A stretch of 64,000 nucleotides of DNA from Mastacembelus armatus (taxonomy: Eukaryota; Chordata; Actinopteri; Synbranchiformes; Mastacembelidae): contig NC_046641.1 of NCBI RefSeq assembly GCF_900324485.2, positions 25,497,944 through 25,561,943 on the forward strand. Direction: 5' to 3'. Below the pieces are notes generated by a model. The model was given only the letters and a program-made list of their open reading frames with translations, was not told the DNA's origin and made no database searches. This document shows positions 1 through 17,788 of the stretch, piece by piece (the stretch's first letter is position 1; each line of letters begins with the position of its first letter). A program made the position numbers and the translations under genes.

Positions 1-33
1 TCCTCCTCATCATCTTCCTCCTCCGCCTCCCAG

Positions 34-3000
34 GCAGTGTTCGAATTGCCATCCTCAGTGACACCAGCGTGTTTCCAGCAGATTCTGTCATTCTGCTACA
101 CTGGACGCCTCAGCATGGCCGCCAGCGAGCAGCTGGTCCTCATGTACACTGCCGGGTACCTGCAGATCCAGAACATTGTGGAACGAGGCATGGAACTGAT
201 GATGATGAAAGCCTCCTCCTCATCTTCGCCTCTCTGCTGTGACTCACAGGTGGGTTTGACCATGCTCACTAAGCTGCATGGGCTGAATTGTTCCAGGCAG
301 ACCACAATCTGTAGGTCACAAAAATGGCGGCCCTGAATTTATGTGTAGGAAAGAATTGTACCTTAACATTAGAGCATCTGACATTGCTGATTGGTCAAAG
401 CTTCCTCTGACCAAACCCAACTAATGAGGTTCCAGGTATTTTTTCCTTCACCTTCTGAAAGTAAAGTAGAAGCTTTAACCAGCAGACTGTTTATTTCTAA
501 ACGCTCCAACTTTGATTCACAATTACAACAGTTCATAATCAACTAATGCACTAAACTCTGAAGAAGCATTTCAGGGTATTAGCATTAGCATTAGCATTAG
601 CATTGACTTGATATGTTTAATCAATTACAGACGACCTCAGCTGATGAGCTTGGGGGCTTCGACGCTCAGATGGTCCAACAGCAGCAGCACAGCACCCCCC
701 AGATGCAGGAGGCCAGTCCCAACCAGCCCACCCTGAGCCCTGAGGAGCTGCTGCTTGCTGTTAGCAGAATCAAACAGGAGCGAGCCGACACTCCTCCTAC
801 TGAGGAGAATGGAGGAGGAGGAGCAGCACCAGGTGGAGAGGACGCCAGGTGAGGACAAACAGGAGCTCAGATCTATGTTCACTTCCTAGTTGTCTCAAGC
901 AGCAGTTCCCAACCTCTGGTCTTGTGGCTCCTTAAAAAAAGCAAAAAAGCAACGTCCGCTATTCACCCATATCAGAGGTTGTAGCTGTCTGATTTGTGAA
1001 AACATATCTGTTCTTGCCCACTGTGGGTACCTCAATCAAACAACAGAGATCCGCTTTAAAACAGACCTGTGGAAAAACTAGGGTTACCATTAGGGAAATG
1101 TTCCTTCCAGTTTGGCTCCATCAGAAGCTTCTCCATAAATGTCCAACCAATGTGAAGCGTCCTGGTCTCTCCACTATTATTGTAATATTATCAGTTAGGA
1201 CAGAAATAATATTTTTGTTTTCCTGTCACAGTAAACACTTTTGGACCATATTTATAAACCTTTTGAACAGATGTCTTTATTAAGAAAGAATATTTGAATA
1301 TTTGGTAGCCTGGATTTCAAACTTTCCCACTTTAAAGTGGGATTAAAAAGGAGTTTGAAAGTCTTAAATTAAACTTGTCTATACCTGTAGAGACCCTGAA
1401 TTAGCACAGAACACACTGATGTTTTGTGTTTTACTGCATATGATGATTCATACTCAGAAAGTAGAACTGACTGTAACATTCAATACAGGATGATTAGTTC
1501 AACTTTCCAAAAAGCACCTGCATTGTTTTGCTTTCAGCTGTTTTTCCAGGTATATATTCCATCGGTGAAGATTTCTTAAGAAAAGCGTTAAGATATAGTG
1601 GATCATCACATCTCATGAGTCAAGTTCACACTCCTAACATATACGCAGTAGTACTTAATAGTTCCCAGTAAAGAATCACACTCATAGCTTTCTAAAATAT
1701 TAATGTCTGCTTCTCTTATCTAGATGTCCCAAACCCCCCACATCGCAGCCAGGTCCCATTTGCCTCCCCCCGTTAGATGTTTTACTGTGTGTTTGTTCGG
1801 TTTGGCCACAGGTCTCATTACCCAGTGAGTCTAAATTAATAAAGGAGGTACGTTCCTTTGATATCGGTGTGTAAATTGAGGTATTCTTTGTTTAAAGTAA
1901 TTTTAGTTTTTATACCAGAGAGGTACCGTATTGGCACTAATAGGTGTTCCAGCAGGATCAGGCACATGTTAAGCCTTGCATGAATAAATGTCAGAGCTCC
2001 CTTATTTATTTGAGCAAGTGAGGCCAACACAGGAAACCACTGAGGGTCTGCAACCCAGCATCAGTCAGCAAGGCACTGCTGCTCAAATACGTACAAGCGC
2101 ACATTCCTGCTGGAATCGTTTGTAACTTGAACAAGTAATTTTCCCAGTTTACCTCATGGCCATGTGACAAAAGATAAAGTTATTGCAGCTGTGATCGTTT
2201 TTCAGGGTTGTAAAATCCTGTCAGGGTGTCATTTAACACCTGCACAGAATTTTAGCATCTGATAAACCTTTGAATTTATGGATCTGTCTCAGACCAGGTT
2301 GAGCATTGAATTCTATAATCTCTGAAGCAATATCCTCCCATTGTAGCTTGGAGCGGTTTTTGGTCCATGTCCAATGCCCACCTCCTTAGAGCAACCAAAA
2401 TGATTACCAGACAGCTTCTGGTTTTATGAACCCTTTCTGCAAAACAAAATGACTTCACATCTCTGACTTCAGTCTCTGACTCTGAATGTTGTCTATCTCG
2501 TCCTTGTCCTGTTCTCAGAGTGGACATTGCCGGTGACCTCCAGACCTCCAGGAGCAGTACTCTGTGCTACCTGGGTACAGGTGGAGGTTTGGTTTCTGGG
2601 CTGCAGTCCTACCTGCTGGCAGGAGGTGGGCGTTCCAGTCCAGGAGGATCCAGTCTTCCCACGGACTCGCCACCCTCTCACCCACCCACTGAGGAGGAGC
2701 TGGAGGAGGATTACTACAGCAACACTGTTCACCCTGGACTCTACCAACACCTCTATGGGCATCCTGGAAACCACTACAGTAAGTCACATAATGAATCAAC
2801 TCAGTCCAAAACATGAAACATCCAGATAAACTGGGAGCTAAAGGTCCCTCAAATTCATTAATGCTTGTGTTTGCGTTGTGTCTGAAGACCCATGAAGATT
2901 TACAATGAAAGACAAATTTCACATAAAAAATGATGTCAGACTTGTCAGGAAGTCGCCCACTTAACTTTGTTTGTAATGTCTCAATCCAGAGATATCTGGC

Positions 3001-5854
3001 CTTCCTCCTTATGTTGATGCAAGGTTCTTCAGAAACAATGACTCCTCTGGCAGAGACGTTTTGGGGACCACAGCTTAAGTTTACACCCTTAGGTCCTGAA
3101 ATAGTTTCTGGGTTCTCAGAAAGCCCTACACCCAGGTGGGCTTCTGGTAATCAAGTGTTTAAGAAGGATAAAGTCCTCTAGTGGACATTAGGGCAATTGG
3201 CACTTAAGACTTTTGTGTTTTTGCCTCAAATGGTTCACTTAGAGTTTGTAGTTTAGTCATTGTGCTTCTTGGCTTTACTGACCCTGCCCCTCTCCCCCCC
3301 TTACTGTCTCTAATTGGTCCAGTCCAAGAGAAGATGGAGATGCTGCCCCTCCCACTGGCTAATGAGCGTCGGCCCTGCGTGCTGGTTGGTCGAGACAACA
3401 TGGCCTTACCTGCTAGTCTGATCAGTCAGATCGGGTATCGCTGCCACCCTTCGCTCTACACTGAGGGAGACCCAGGGGAGAAGGTGGAGCTGGTGGCAGG
3501 TAGGACACATATTATCTGTCCAGCTGGGACATAAATTTACACTCGAATAAAAACGTGTAACATGAATCCAGTGCTCTTTCTGTTCAGGTTTTTAACACGT
3601 TGTCATGGTAACAGGATTGTTAGAACAGTCGTAAAACACCAAGACCTGAGAAAGAGATGAGATACACAAACCAACCTCCTGTATTCTGACATTTGTGTCC
3701 AGGCTCAGGTGTGTTCATGACACGAGGGCAGCTGATGAACTGTCACCTGTGTGCTGGAGTCAAACACAAGGTGCTGCTCAGGAGACTGCTGGCTACCTTC
3801 TTCGACAGGTGAGCTGATAGACTTGTCTTCCTCTCTGAGTCTACAGGAGGACGCCAGCTGAGCTTAGCGTCTGTGTAGTGTGGATTGTGACTCCACCTTA
3901 AAGAGCTCTGATTTTACAACTCCCTTGATAATCAACTAATTATTTAAGTTGTTATTAACGTGAAATTGTCAAATACGTCATGGTTCCTTCTTCTCCCATG
4001 AGGGAATTCACTAATGTTCTTGGATTTCCATTATAGTAAAGGTATGTTTGGATTGTTGTTTGGGGATTGGAACAGCTTAACACTGTGGAGCAGGTTGTTC
4101 GGGGAAGGAGGAATTTATGATGACAGTGCAAGGTGTGTGTCATAGAGATGAGGTCATATTTCATTGAAACCAGACTTTAAACAAAGACGGCTGACATGAC
4201 AGAAGTCATAAACCCCGCCCCTTCCATGTTAGGGACATGAGCCAAACTAAAAATTCATATACAAAGGCAAAATCAAACACATTTTTCCCAAAGGTGATTT
4301 CTTTCATTTTAGATCGATATTATCACACTTTGTGTCGACGTGTTCTTCTGACTGTTGTGAACCAGGAGAAAACTGACGCTTGAGTCTAATGCAGTGCAGA
4401 GGCTGTGGGCCTACACTGTTACAGCAGGTTGTGTCGGACCGAGATTCAGTCAGTTGCGTGTTTCGGCAACTGAAGGCAACGTCCGATGTTTGTAGTTGAA
4501 ATCCTGCAGAACTGATATTGTTATTATTAATTACCTGTGTCCGTGCTCTGTAGGGAGGGGGCTCAGATGTAAAAAGTGATATCAGTGCATCCCTGCTTTT
4601 TACTGGTTTGTGATATTTCATACTCAAGACAATCACCAGCAGATTAACCAATGATGACAATGATAAGTTTTCCCTGTTGATATGTTTGAAAACTGTACAA
4701 GCCGACGTCATCGACCACGTCACACCCAGACGCTCTGACGTCATCAGGCGTGTTGTGACTTCATCAGATACTGTCACATTGTGACATCAGGCCCTGCTGA
4801 ATGTTACTGAGCGCTGTAGCAGCAGCTGCACCCTCCTTCAGGATCCAGCTGCTGCTTTACATAACTGCTCTGTCACATGGCGTCAGACGGGGGAGGCAGA
4901 GGGAGCTGATCTACAGCTCAGTATAGGTGCTGATTGGATTGTTATGGTATCCATAGAAACACTCTGGCCAATAGCTGTGGGACAGGGATTCGCTCCTCCA
5001 CCAACGATCCGAGCCGAAAGCCCCTGGACAACCGAGTGTTGAACACCGTCAAACGTAAGACACGCACACACACATATATACATCCACAAACATGTTGTTG
5101 GTCTTTATACATCTGTGAAGACCCTCACTGATATATCAGCCCCCAGCCCCTTACTGTAACTTGACCTAAACCTCACCTGTCCTCACCTGTTCTTCCTCCT
5201 CCTCTCTTCTCCTCCTCAGTCTACTGTCAGAACTTTGCTCCTAACTTTAAAGAGAGTGAGATGAACGTCATTGCAGCCGACATGTGCACCAACGCTCGCA
5301 GAGTCCGGAAACGTTGGCTCCCAAAGATCCAGTCGCTCCTCCCTGATGGCCTCCCTGCCTCCTCCTCCTCCCACCCCCGAAAGGCTAAAAGGGGAGGGGG
5401 AACTGGAGGAACAGGCGGCGGTCAGGGAGGAGAGGCAGTGACGCAGCCCAGTGGCAGCCCCTTCGAGCTGGACCTGCGGCAGCTCAGCGCCTCCTACCTT
5501 AGCCTGGAGGCTCCACCCTACACTGAGAGGCGAGAGAGGGAGGCAGGGGGCGAGAGAGAGAAGGAGGCGCAGGCTGCCCTTCTGCCTCACCTGCAGTTCG
5601 CTGGGTCTCGCGGGGGAGGAGGTGGAGGTGGAGGGCAGGCAGAGGAGGGGCTGATGGGAGGTGAGGCAGATGGGGGAGGGAGGCTACAGACTGAACAACC
5701 CCCAGACCTCCCCCTCTCTTTGTCCTCCTCCTCCTCTTCCTCCTCTTCCTCTTCTTCACACCCCTCCCCCCAGCCTGCAGAGCCTGCCCCTCCTCACAGG
5801 GGATTGGCTGACACTGAAGACAGGGGAGTGGAGCCTCTGGAAGACAGCCAATAA
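34..5854 (+). CDS. nacc2: NACC2, BTB/POZ and BEN domain transcriptional regulator (5' end outside window)
   Basis: Coding exons read as 34-249, 631-848, 2519-2778, 3323-3499, 3703-3808, 4957-5054 and 5220-5854 (stop TAA); they join in phase and give 569 residues. The first exon is the C-terminal half of a BTB/POZ domain ([27 protein letters not shown]-like). A low-complexity Q/P/E linker follows. The BEN domain runs from the [20 protein letters not shown] segment through [38 protein letters not shown] and [19 protein letters not shown]. These match the nucleus accumbens-associated proteins, nuclear co-repressors that dimerise through BTB and bind DNA or partners through BEN. I chose NACC2 over NACC1 because the neighbour is BRD3, as at human 9q34. 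The tail after the BEN domain is Gly/Ser/Pro rich and I do not recognise it. The start codon and BTB N-terminus lie left of the window. Confidence 0.88.
4287..4665 (+). repeat. Interspersed repeat family B, copy 1 (NACC2 intron)
   Basis: About 250 bp from CCCAAAGGTGATTTCTTTC (4287) onward are nearly identical, in reverse orientation, to 17290-17530 in a BRD3 intron. The similarity becomes patchy near the ATTAACCAATGATGACAAT segment around 4640-4665. There is no coding content. It looks like a young nonautonomous element of a family I cannot name. Confidence 0.8.
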
Positions 5855-7745
5855 GCTTTTTGCATCTGCCTACCTGTATGTAAATAACACAATAGCTACC
5901 TGTTCCCCACCTGTCTGTCTTTTCTCACCTGTTCATCTCTACCTGCCTGTCTGTTCCCACCCATTCATTTCAGCCTCTCTGTTCCCACCTGTTCATTTCT
6001 ACCTCTCTGTTCACACCTCTACCCATTTTTACCTCTGTTCCAACCTGTCCATTTCTACCTGTCTATCTGTTCACACCTGTCCATTTCTACCTGCCTGTCT
6101 GTTCCCACCTGTTCATTTCTACCAGTCTATCTGTTCCCACCTGTCCACTTCTACCTCACTGTTCACACCTGTCCACTTCTACCTGCCTGTTTGTTCCCAC
6201 CTGTCCATTTCTACCTCTGGTACAACCTGTCCATTTCTACCTCTCTGTTCCAACATGTCCATTTCTACCTGTCTATCTGTTCACAGCTGTCCATTTCTAC
6301 CTGCCAGTCTGTTCCAACCTGTCAATTTCTACCTCTCTGTTCACACCTGTCCACTTCTACCTGCCTGTTTATTCACACCTGTACATTTCTACCAGTCTAT
6401 CTGTTCACACCTGTCCATTTCTACCTGCTTGTTTATTCACACCTGTTCATTTCTACCAGTCTATCTGTTCACACCTGTACATTTCTACCTCTCTGTGTTC
6501 ACACCTGTTCATTTCTACCAGTCTATCTGTTCACACCTGTTAATTTCTACCTGCCTGTTTGTTCACACTTGTCCATTTCTACCAGTCTATCTGTTCACAC
6601 CTGTCCATTTCTACCTCTGGTACTACCTGTCCATTTCTACCTCTCTGCTCCCACCTGTCCCTTTCTCTCTGTTCCAACCTGTCCATTTCTACCTGTCTAT
6701 CTGTTCACACCTGTCCATTTCTTCCTGCCTGTTTCTCCACACCTGTGCATTTCTACCTCTATGTTCACACCTGTACATTTCTACCTCTCTGTTCACACCT
6801 GTTCATTTCTACCAGTCTATCTGTTCACACCTGTTAATTTCTACCTGCCTGTTTCTTCACACCTGTGCATTTCTACCAGTCTATCTGTTCACACCTGTCC
6901 ATTTCTACCTCTGGTACTACCTGTCCATTTCTACCTCTCTGCTCCCACCTGTCCCTTTCTCTCTGTTCCAACCTGTCCATTTCTACCTGTCTATCTGTTC
7001 ACACCTGTCCATTTCTTCCTGCCTGTTTCTTCACACCTGTGCATTTCTACCTCTATGTTCACACCTGTCCATTTCTACCTCTGATACCACCTGTCCATTT
7101 CTACCTCTCTGTTCCCACCTGTCCATTTCTACCTCTGGTACCACCTGTCCATTTCTACCTCTCTGTTCCCACCTGTCCATTTCTACCTCTGGTACCACCT
7201 GTCCATTTCTACCTCTCTGTTCCCACCTGTCCATTTCTACCTCTGGTACCACCTGTCCATTTCTACCTCTCTGTACCAACCTGTTCATTTCTACCTGTCT
7301 GTCTGCTAAACAGTCAATTTCTAACTGCCTGTTTGTTTTCACTTGTCCATTTCTACCTCTCTGTTCCACCTGTCCATTCTACTTCCGTCCACACCTGTCC
7401 ATTTCTACCAGTTTATCTGTTCCCACCTGTCCATTTCTACTTCTGTTCACACCTGTCCTTCTCTACCTGTCTATTTCAACTTGTGTGTTCCCACCTGTTC
7501 GTCTCTACCTGTCTGTTTCCCCACCTCACTACATGTCCACCTGTCTACCTCTCTGCCCTCTCTCTGTCAGCTCCTGTACCTGTCTTCCTGTCTACCTGTC
7601 TGTCTGCTCGGCTCTGCTGCATGTTACGAGCCTCCTGCAGTCCAGCACACAGGCTCATAGCAACAGGACTGATGATGATGATGATGATTATGATGATGAA
7701 GATATACACTCTAATAATAACAATAAAGCTTCTTGATAATCAGAT
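5855..7745 (+). repeat. NACC2 3' UTR carrying a 1.7 kb pyrimidine-rich minisatellite
   Basis: From about 5880 to 7620 the sequence is a degenerate tandem array with a unit of roughly 26-27 bp (CACCTGTCCATTTCTACCTC and variants CTGTTCACACC, CTGGTACCACC). It is almost purine-free on the transcribed-sense strand. A polyadenylation signal AATAAA lies at 7722-7727, after a (GAT)n tract, so the array should be part of the NACC2 3' UTR. Long ORFs cross it in several frames only because the unit lacks stops. I see no gene in it. Confidence 0.8.
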
Positions 7746-8549
7746 CTCTGCTCTTCCTGTTTGTCTTTGATCTGATGTCTGATATGAAATCCACAGATTG
7801 TCAATGACGTTTCCTGCAGTGCCATCCTCAGGACAAACTTCACATTAGTGGCAGCTGACAGTTGAAGCTGCTGTTTGTTTGGACTGTGGCTGTAGTGAAC
7901 CCTGCAGCCTCTAGGGGACACTAAGACAAGTAAGTTCACTCAGGGAAGTTGTGCTTGGTACAGTCAGGACAGGTGAGGTAATGTCTGATGGAAGGATTAA
8001 AATATCATTTATTGCCTGTATTTAAACCACTTATTGCAATATTATTATTGATTTTGCAAGGAAGACATATGTTCATACTTTATATTGGGCATTCCTTGTA
8101 TTGGGCTTTGATCATTTTGTGTTTTGTTTTACAACCTATTTGAAATTTTAAAAATTCCATTATCTAACATTTTTTATTATTATTAATAAAGATAGGCAAA
8201 TAATTCTTTAAGAAGCTGCAGAAATGATTGAAAAAAGAAATGTATGCAAATTATTTCATTATAATCACTGCTTACTTAAATATTCAAAACAAATAAATAC
8301 ATACATGCACTCATTAGAAACTCCAGCAGGAAGATTTGAAATGATTAATAACCCTGTTTATTTATTGGTTAAAAGTTTCGACTGCAGTAAGTTATATTCT
8401 GTGGTAATTTTTATATTTTGTTTCATCCGTCCCATCTCATGACATGCTAATTCTCCAATATGCAACAAATCTGAGTTTAAGAATTTAAACTGTCTGATCT
8501 ATGAGTTTAAGTATCATCAATATTGATCAGTAAATAGATTAAAAATCTG
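7746..8549. other. AT-rich intergenic spacer between NACC2 and BRD3
   Basis: AT-rich sequence with no exon, RNA gene or clear mobile element that I can recognise. Confidence 0.6.
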
Positions 8550-9560
8550 CAGAGCAGAGCAGGCCATTGCTGCCGCTCTGCATCCTGGGAAACTTAGTTC
8601 CAGCCCCGGCGCCATTCTGAACGCCGTAAACCTCACCAGCCAATCAGGGGAGCCCAGTCCTCATTTCAGCCAATCGTTGCGCGCCAACACCTAACTGACG
8701 AATCACAGCGCGTCTCATCCCAGCGCAGCAAATCATAGTCTCACAAACACGGCGCAGCCAATGACATTCACCCGCCCTCCAAACCACCCAATCCGATCCC
8801 AGCGATAGCATGACGCTGCTCGTCATTGCGCCTGCGCACACGGCAGACAGCTGATAACTCATCTATTATGCTACTTGGCTAAATAAAAGTCTTCCAGAAA
8901 CCAGCCCGGAGCCACCGCTGGACGCACCGGAGGACTCGGACACAAAGTAAAGCCGTCTCTCTGATCCGTAGTGGGGGACTAGTGGGGGGACGAAACGCAG
9001 CTGATCCCTGAGCGAGCAGAAAGTGTCGGTGTGTCGAGCTGTTCTGCTCGGCGCCTTCAGACAAAGCTGAGCTAACAGGCTAACGTTTTATTAGCTAGCC
9101 AAACACCGAGCGCCAACATCTGCAAAGACCCGGTCTTTAAACCAACGAATCCGCCCCCGGGCTTTTAATAAGCGAACAAATGTCGAGATATCACCTTCAA
9201 CACGCGCCCACGTATCTCCGCGGCGGCTAAATATTACGGGAATGACATCTTGTGTTTTCGGTAGATAGCCTAGCACGGCTAGCTAGCTAGCTAGCTCCTA
9301 TTTTGCTCGGCGTGCCCGCCATCTTTTTAAAGCCAGATAAACGTCTCGGAGCCTGCGGACAGCCGCCCCGAAACAGCTGCGGCGGGTTTTTGTCTGGAAA
9401 TGGTCGGTAAATCACCGGCTCGGTGTGTCTGACTGTGTGCACTGCTGCTTTTGATGGGATTTGTGGAGTTTGTTAATCGTGTCTGTTAGCAGTTAGCTCA
9501 CTCGTTAGCCGCATGCAGGCACAGCGAGCAGCCGCCGGACTCCAACATCTGTTGATCCCG
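8550..9560 (+). promoter_or_regulatory. BRD3 promoter and 5' noncoding exon region, CpG-rich with a CCAAT-box cluster
   Basis: This is the most CpG-rich stretch near BRD3. Between about 8636 and 8800 there are several CCAAT or near-CCAAT motifs (CAGCCAATCAGGGG, CAGCCAATCG, CAGCCAATGAC, CACCCAATCC), typical NF-Y sites. There is no clear TATA box. The first coding exon is 2 kb downstream, so a noncoding first exon is expected here and an intron from about 9.6 to 11.4 kb. The exact start site is inferred. Confidence 0.6.
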
Positions 9561-11636
9561 GTAGGACTTCACAGAGACCCGGACTGTTTAGAGAAGCTTT
9601 GAGGTTTATTTGTGGGCAGGTAGGAGGCTGGTTCATCTGTTATCGTAGCTGTGCTGGAAGTAAACACTAGGCTGACCCGTCAGTGTTTGTGATACCGGTA
9701 TTAAAGTGCTGCAGAAGGACATGTGTAGCTGACGTTACTTAACCCAGGGCACAGCCTTTAATCATAACCTCACTAATAAACATGTAAGTCATGTGATCAT
9801 CCATGTCTGCAATTTGAGCTTCATGACGGATGTCATGGTAAGACTGTTGTGTTGGATTACACTGAACTGTACAGGTGTACCTAATAAAGTGGTCACTCAG
9901 TGTATATGATTCAGTAAATGTGACTTTTTGTGGACAACCATCGTTCAGCTTACAATGTTGGTTGTGGACGTGTAGCTGACACTTATTTTCATTATCTGTT
10001 CATTTGGTTTGTTGCTAATTCAGTTGTTTAGTCTGTAAAAAGTTAATCCCAGTTTCAAATGTAAGTCCACCTCTTCAGAGCAGATATTCAGTTTACAGTT
10101 AGAAAAAAACTGAATATCTGCACGTTTGAAAAACTGGAAGCAGAGAAAATTTGGAGGTTTGGGTTAATAAATGACTGAAACAATCAGAATATTTTGCATA
10201 TGAATTCAGTCAAATAATTGTTTCAGCTCTTACTTAAATTCAGGAGATGATGAATCATTGTTGAATAAACCTTCAGTACTTGAAACAAAAGTAAATAACC
10301 ATGGAAAAGTTTATATCTACAATGTATTTGATCCTATTCCATGTCATAATGTGTAAATAATAATGGACAAAAATAGCAAAGATGTTTACAAACAGTGTCA
10401 CCCATCTTCTAATGTTAGTTCAGGAGAGAATGGTGAGGAGAATTTTGACATTGTGCAGCATCCTTATCAGAAAGTTTCTTGGTCACAGAAAAATCACACT
10501 GGTCAATATTTCTTCACATTTTTCAATGTCTTATCTGCATCTACCTGAAAAGTGTCGTTGAGTTTGTGTGTGTTGTCTGGTTCTGAGTCTGTGCTCACAA
10601 GAAACTCAAAACTGATCTAAACTAAAAGTGCTGAGGTTCCAACAGACCAGAACCCTTTTTGGCTTCTTCTGTGTGAATGATATTGGACATCTCGCTTCAG
10701 CCGTAGAAGGTGTTTTACATGCAGATGATCGGCAGGACCAGGTGACCCACAGTCAGTTTGGAAGAAAGAGAAAACAGAAACTGGTCAGACTGCGATGTTT
10801 GGTGACGACAGGACAAGAAACTTGACCACAATGATGCAGAAATTCCTGTGAAATATTCCCGGAGAACGGCGGTTTTCTCCAGTAGATGTGAAAGGAAACT
10901 CATAAAATTTGTTGTGGAGCTGCAACTAATGATTATTTCAGTCATTTATTACAAGTCTCCCAGTTTTCTTGATTAATTTGTTTACTTTGTGAAAACAAAA
11001 TCACTTTCCTTCAAATGTTATGGGTTTTATTTTTCCCTTCAAACAGCATCTCAAAATCCCAAGGTTTAGTTTACAGTTAGAAAAGACTAAAGGAAACCAG
11101 AAAATAATCACACCCCAGGACCTGGAACCAGAAACATTTGTTTTTGTCCCTAGACTGACTATAAATAAAATAGTTGCTAACTCATTTCACATTAATCAAC
11201 AAATCAATAAATTATTTTGTTTTATTTATTTTTTTACTGCGTCAGTATGTGAGTTTATCCTGTTCTTTAAAATGTACATCTAAGGCATATTTCTGCCTGC
11301 ACAATTAACTTTAGAGCTGAAATATTACTTGGTAAATCACAGATACATTTCACTGTGGCACCTTGCAACGTGACTGACCCTCAACAGTTTTGCTGGTTTG
11401 GAAACTAAAGTGCATCTCTGTCTCTCTGTCAGGTTGTGCGATGGGATTTTGTCTCCTTGAGGAAATCATCGAGCTGAAGCATCAACTGCGACAACACTTG
11501 GACTGAACACACACTAACACATACCCGTGTGCCCTTACAGACATACACACCCTCAGACTGCAGAGGGAGTTGCTTTTTCTCCTTCAGGTCACACACTGCT
11601 GTCCCACAGTGCATTGCTGCGTCAACATCGTCCACC

Positions 11637-17714
<6,078 letters not shown>

Positions 17715-17745
17715 ACACACACCACTTGCAAAACATACTTTACTG

Positions 17746-17788
<43 letters not shown>

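Noticed and set aside
5661-7736. 691-codon ORF rich in CLF, PVHFYL repeats
   Set aside because: It is the NACC2 3' UTR minisatellite read in a stop-free frame; all three sense frames are open, with no domain or splice support.
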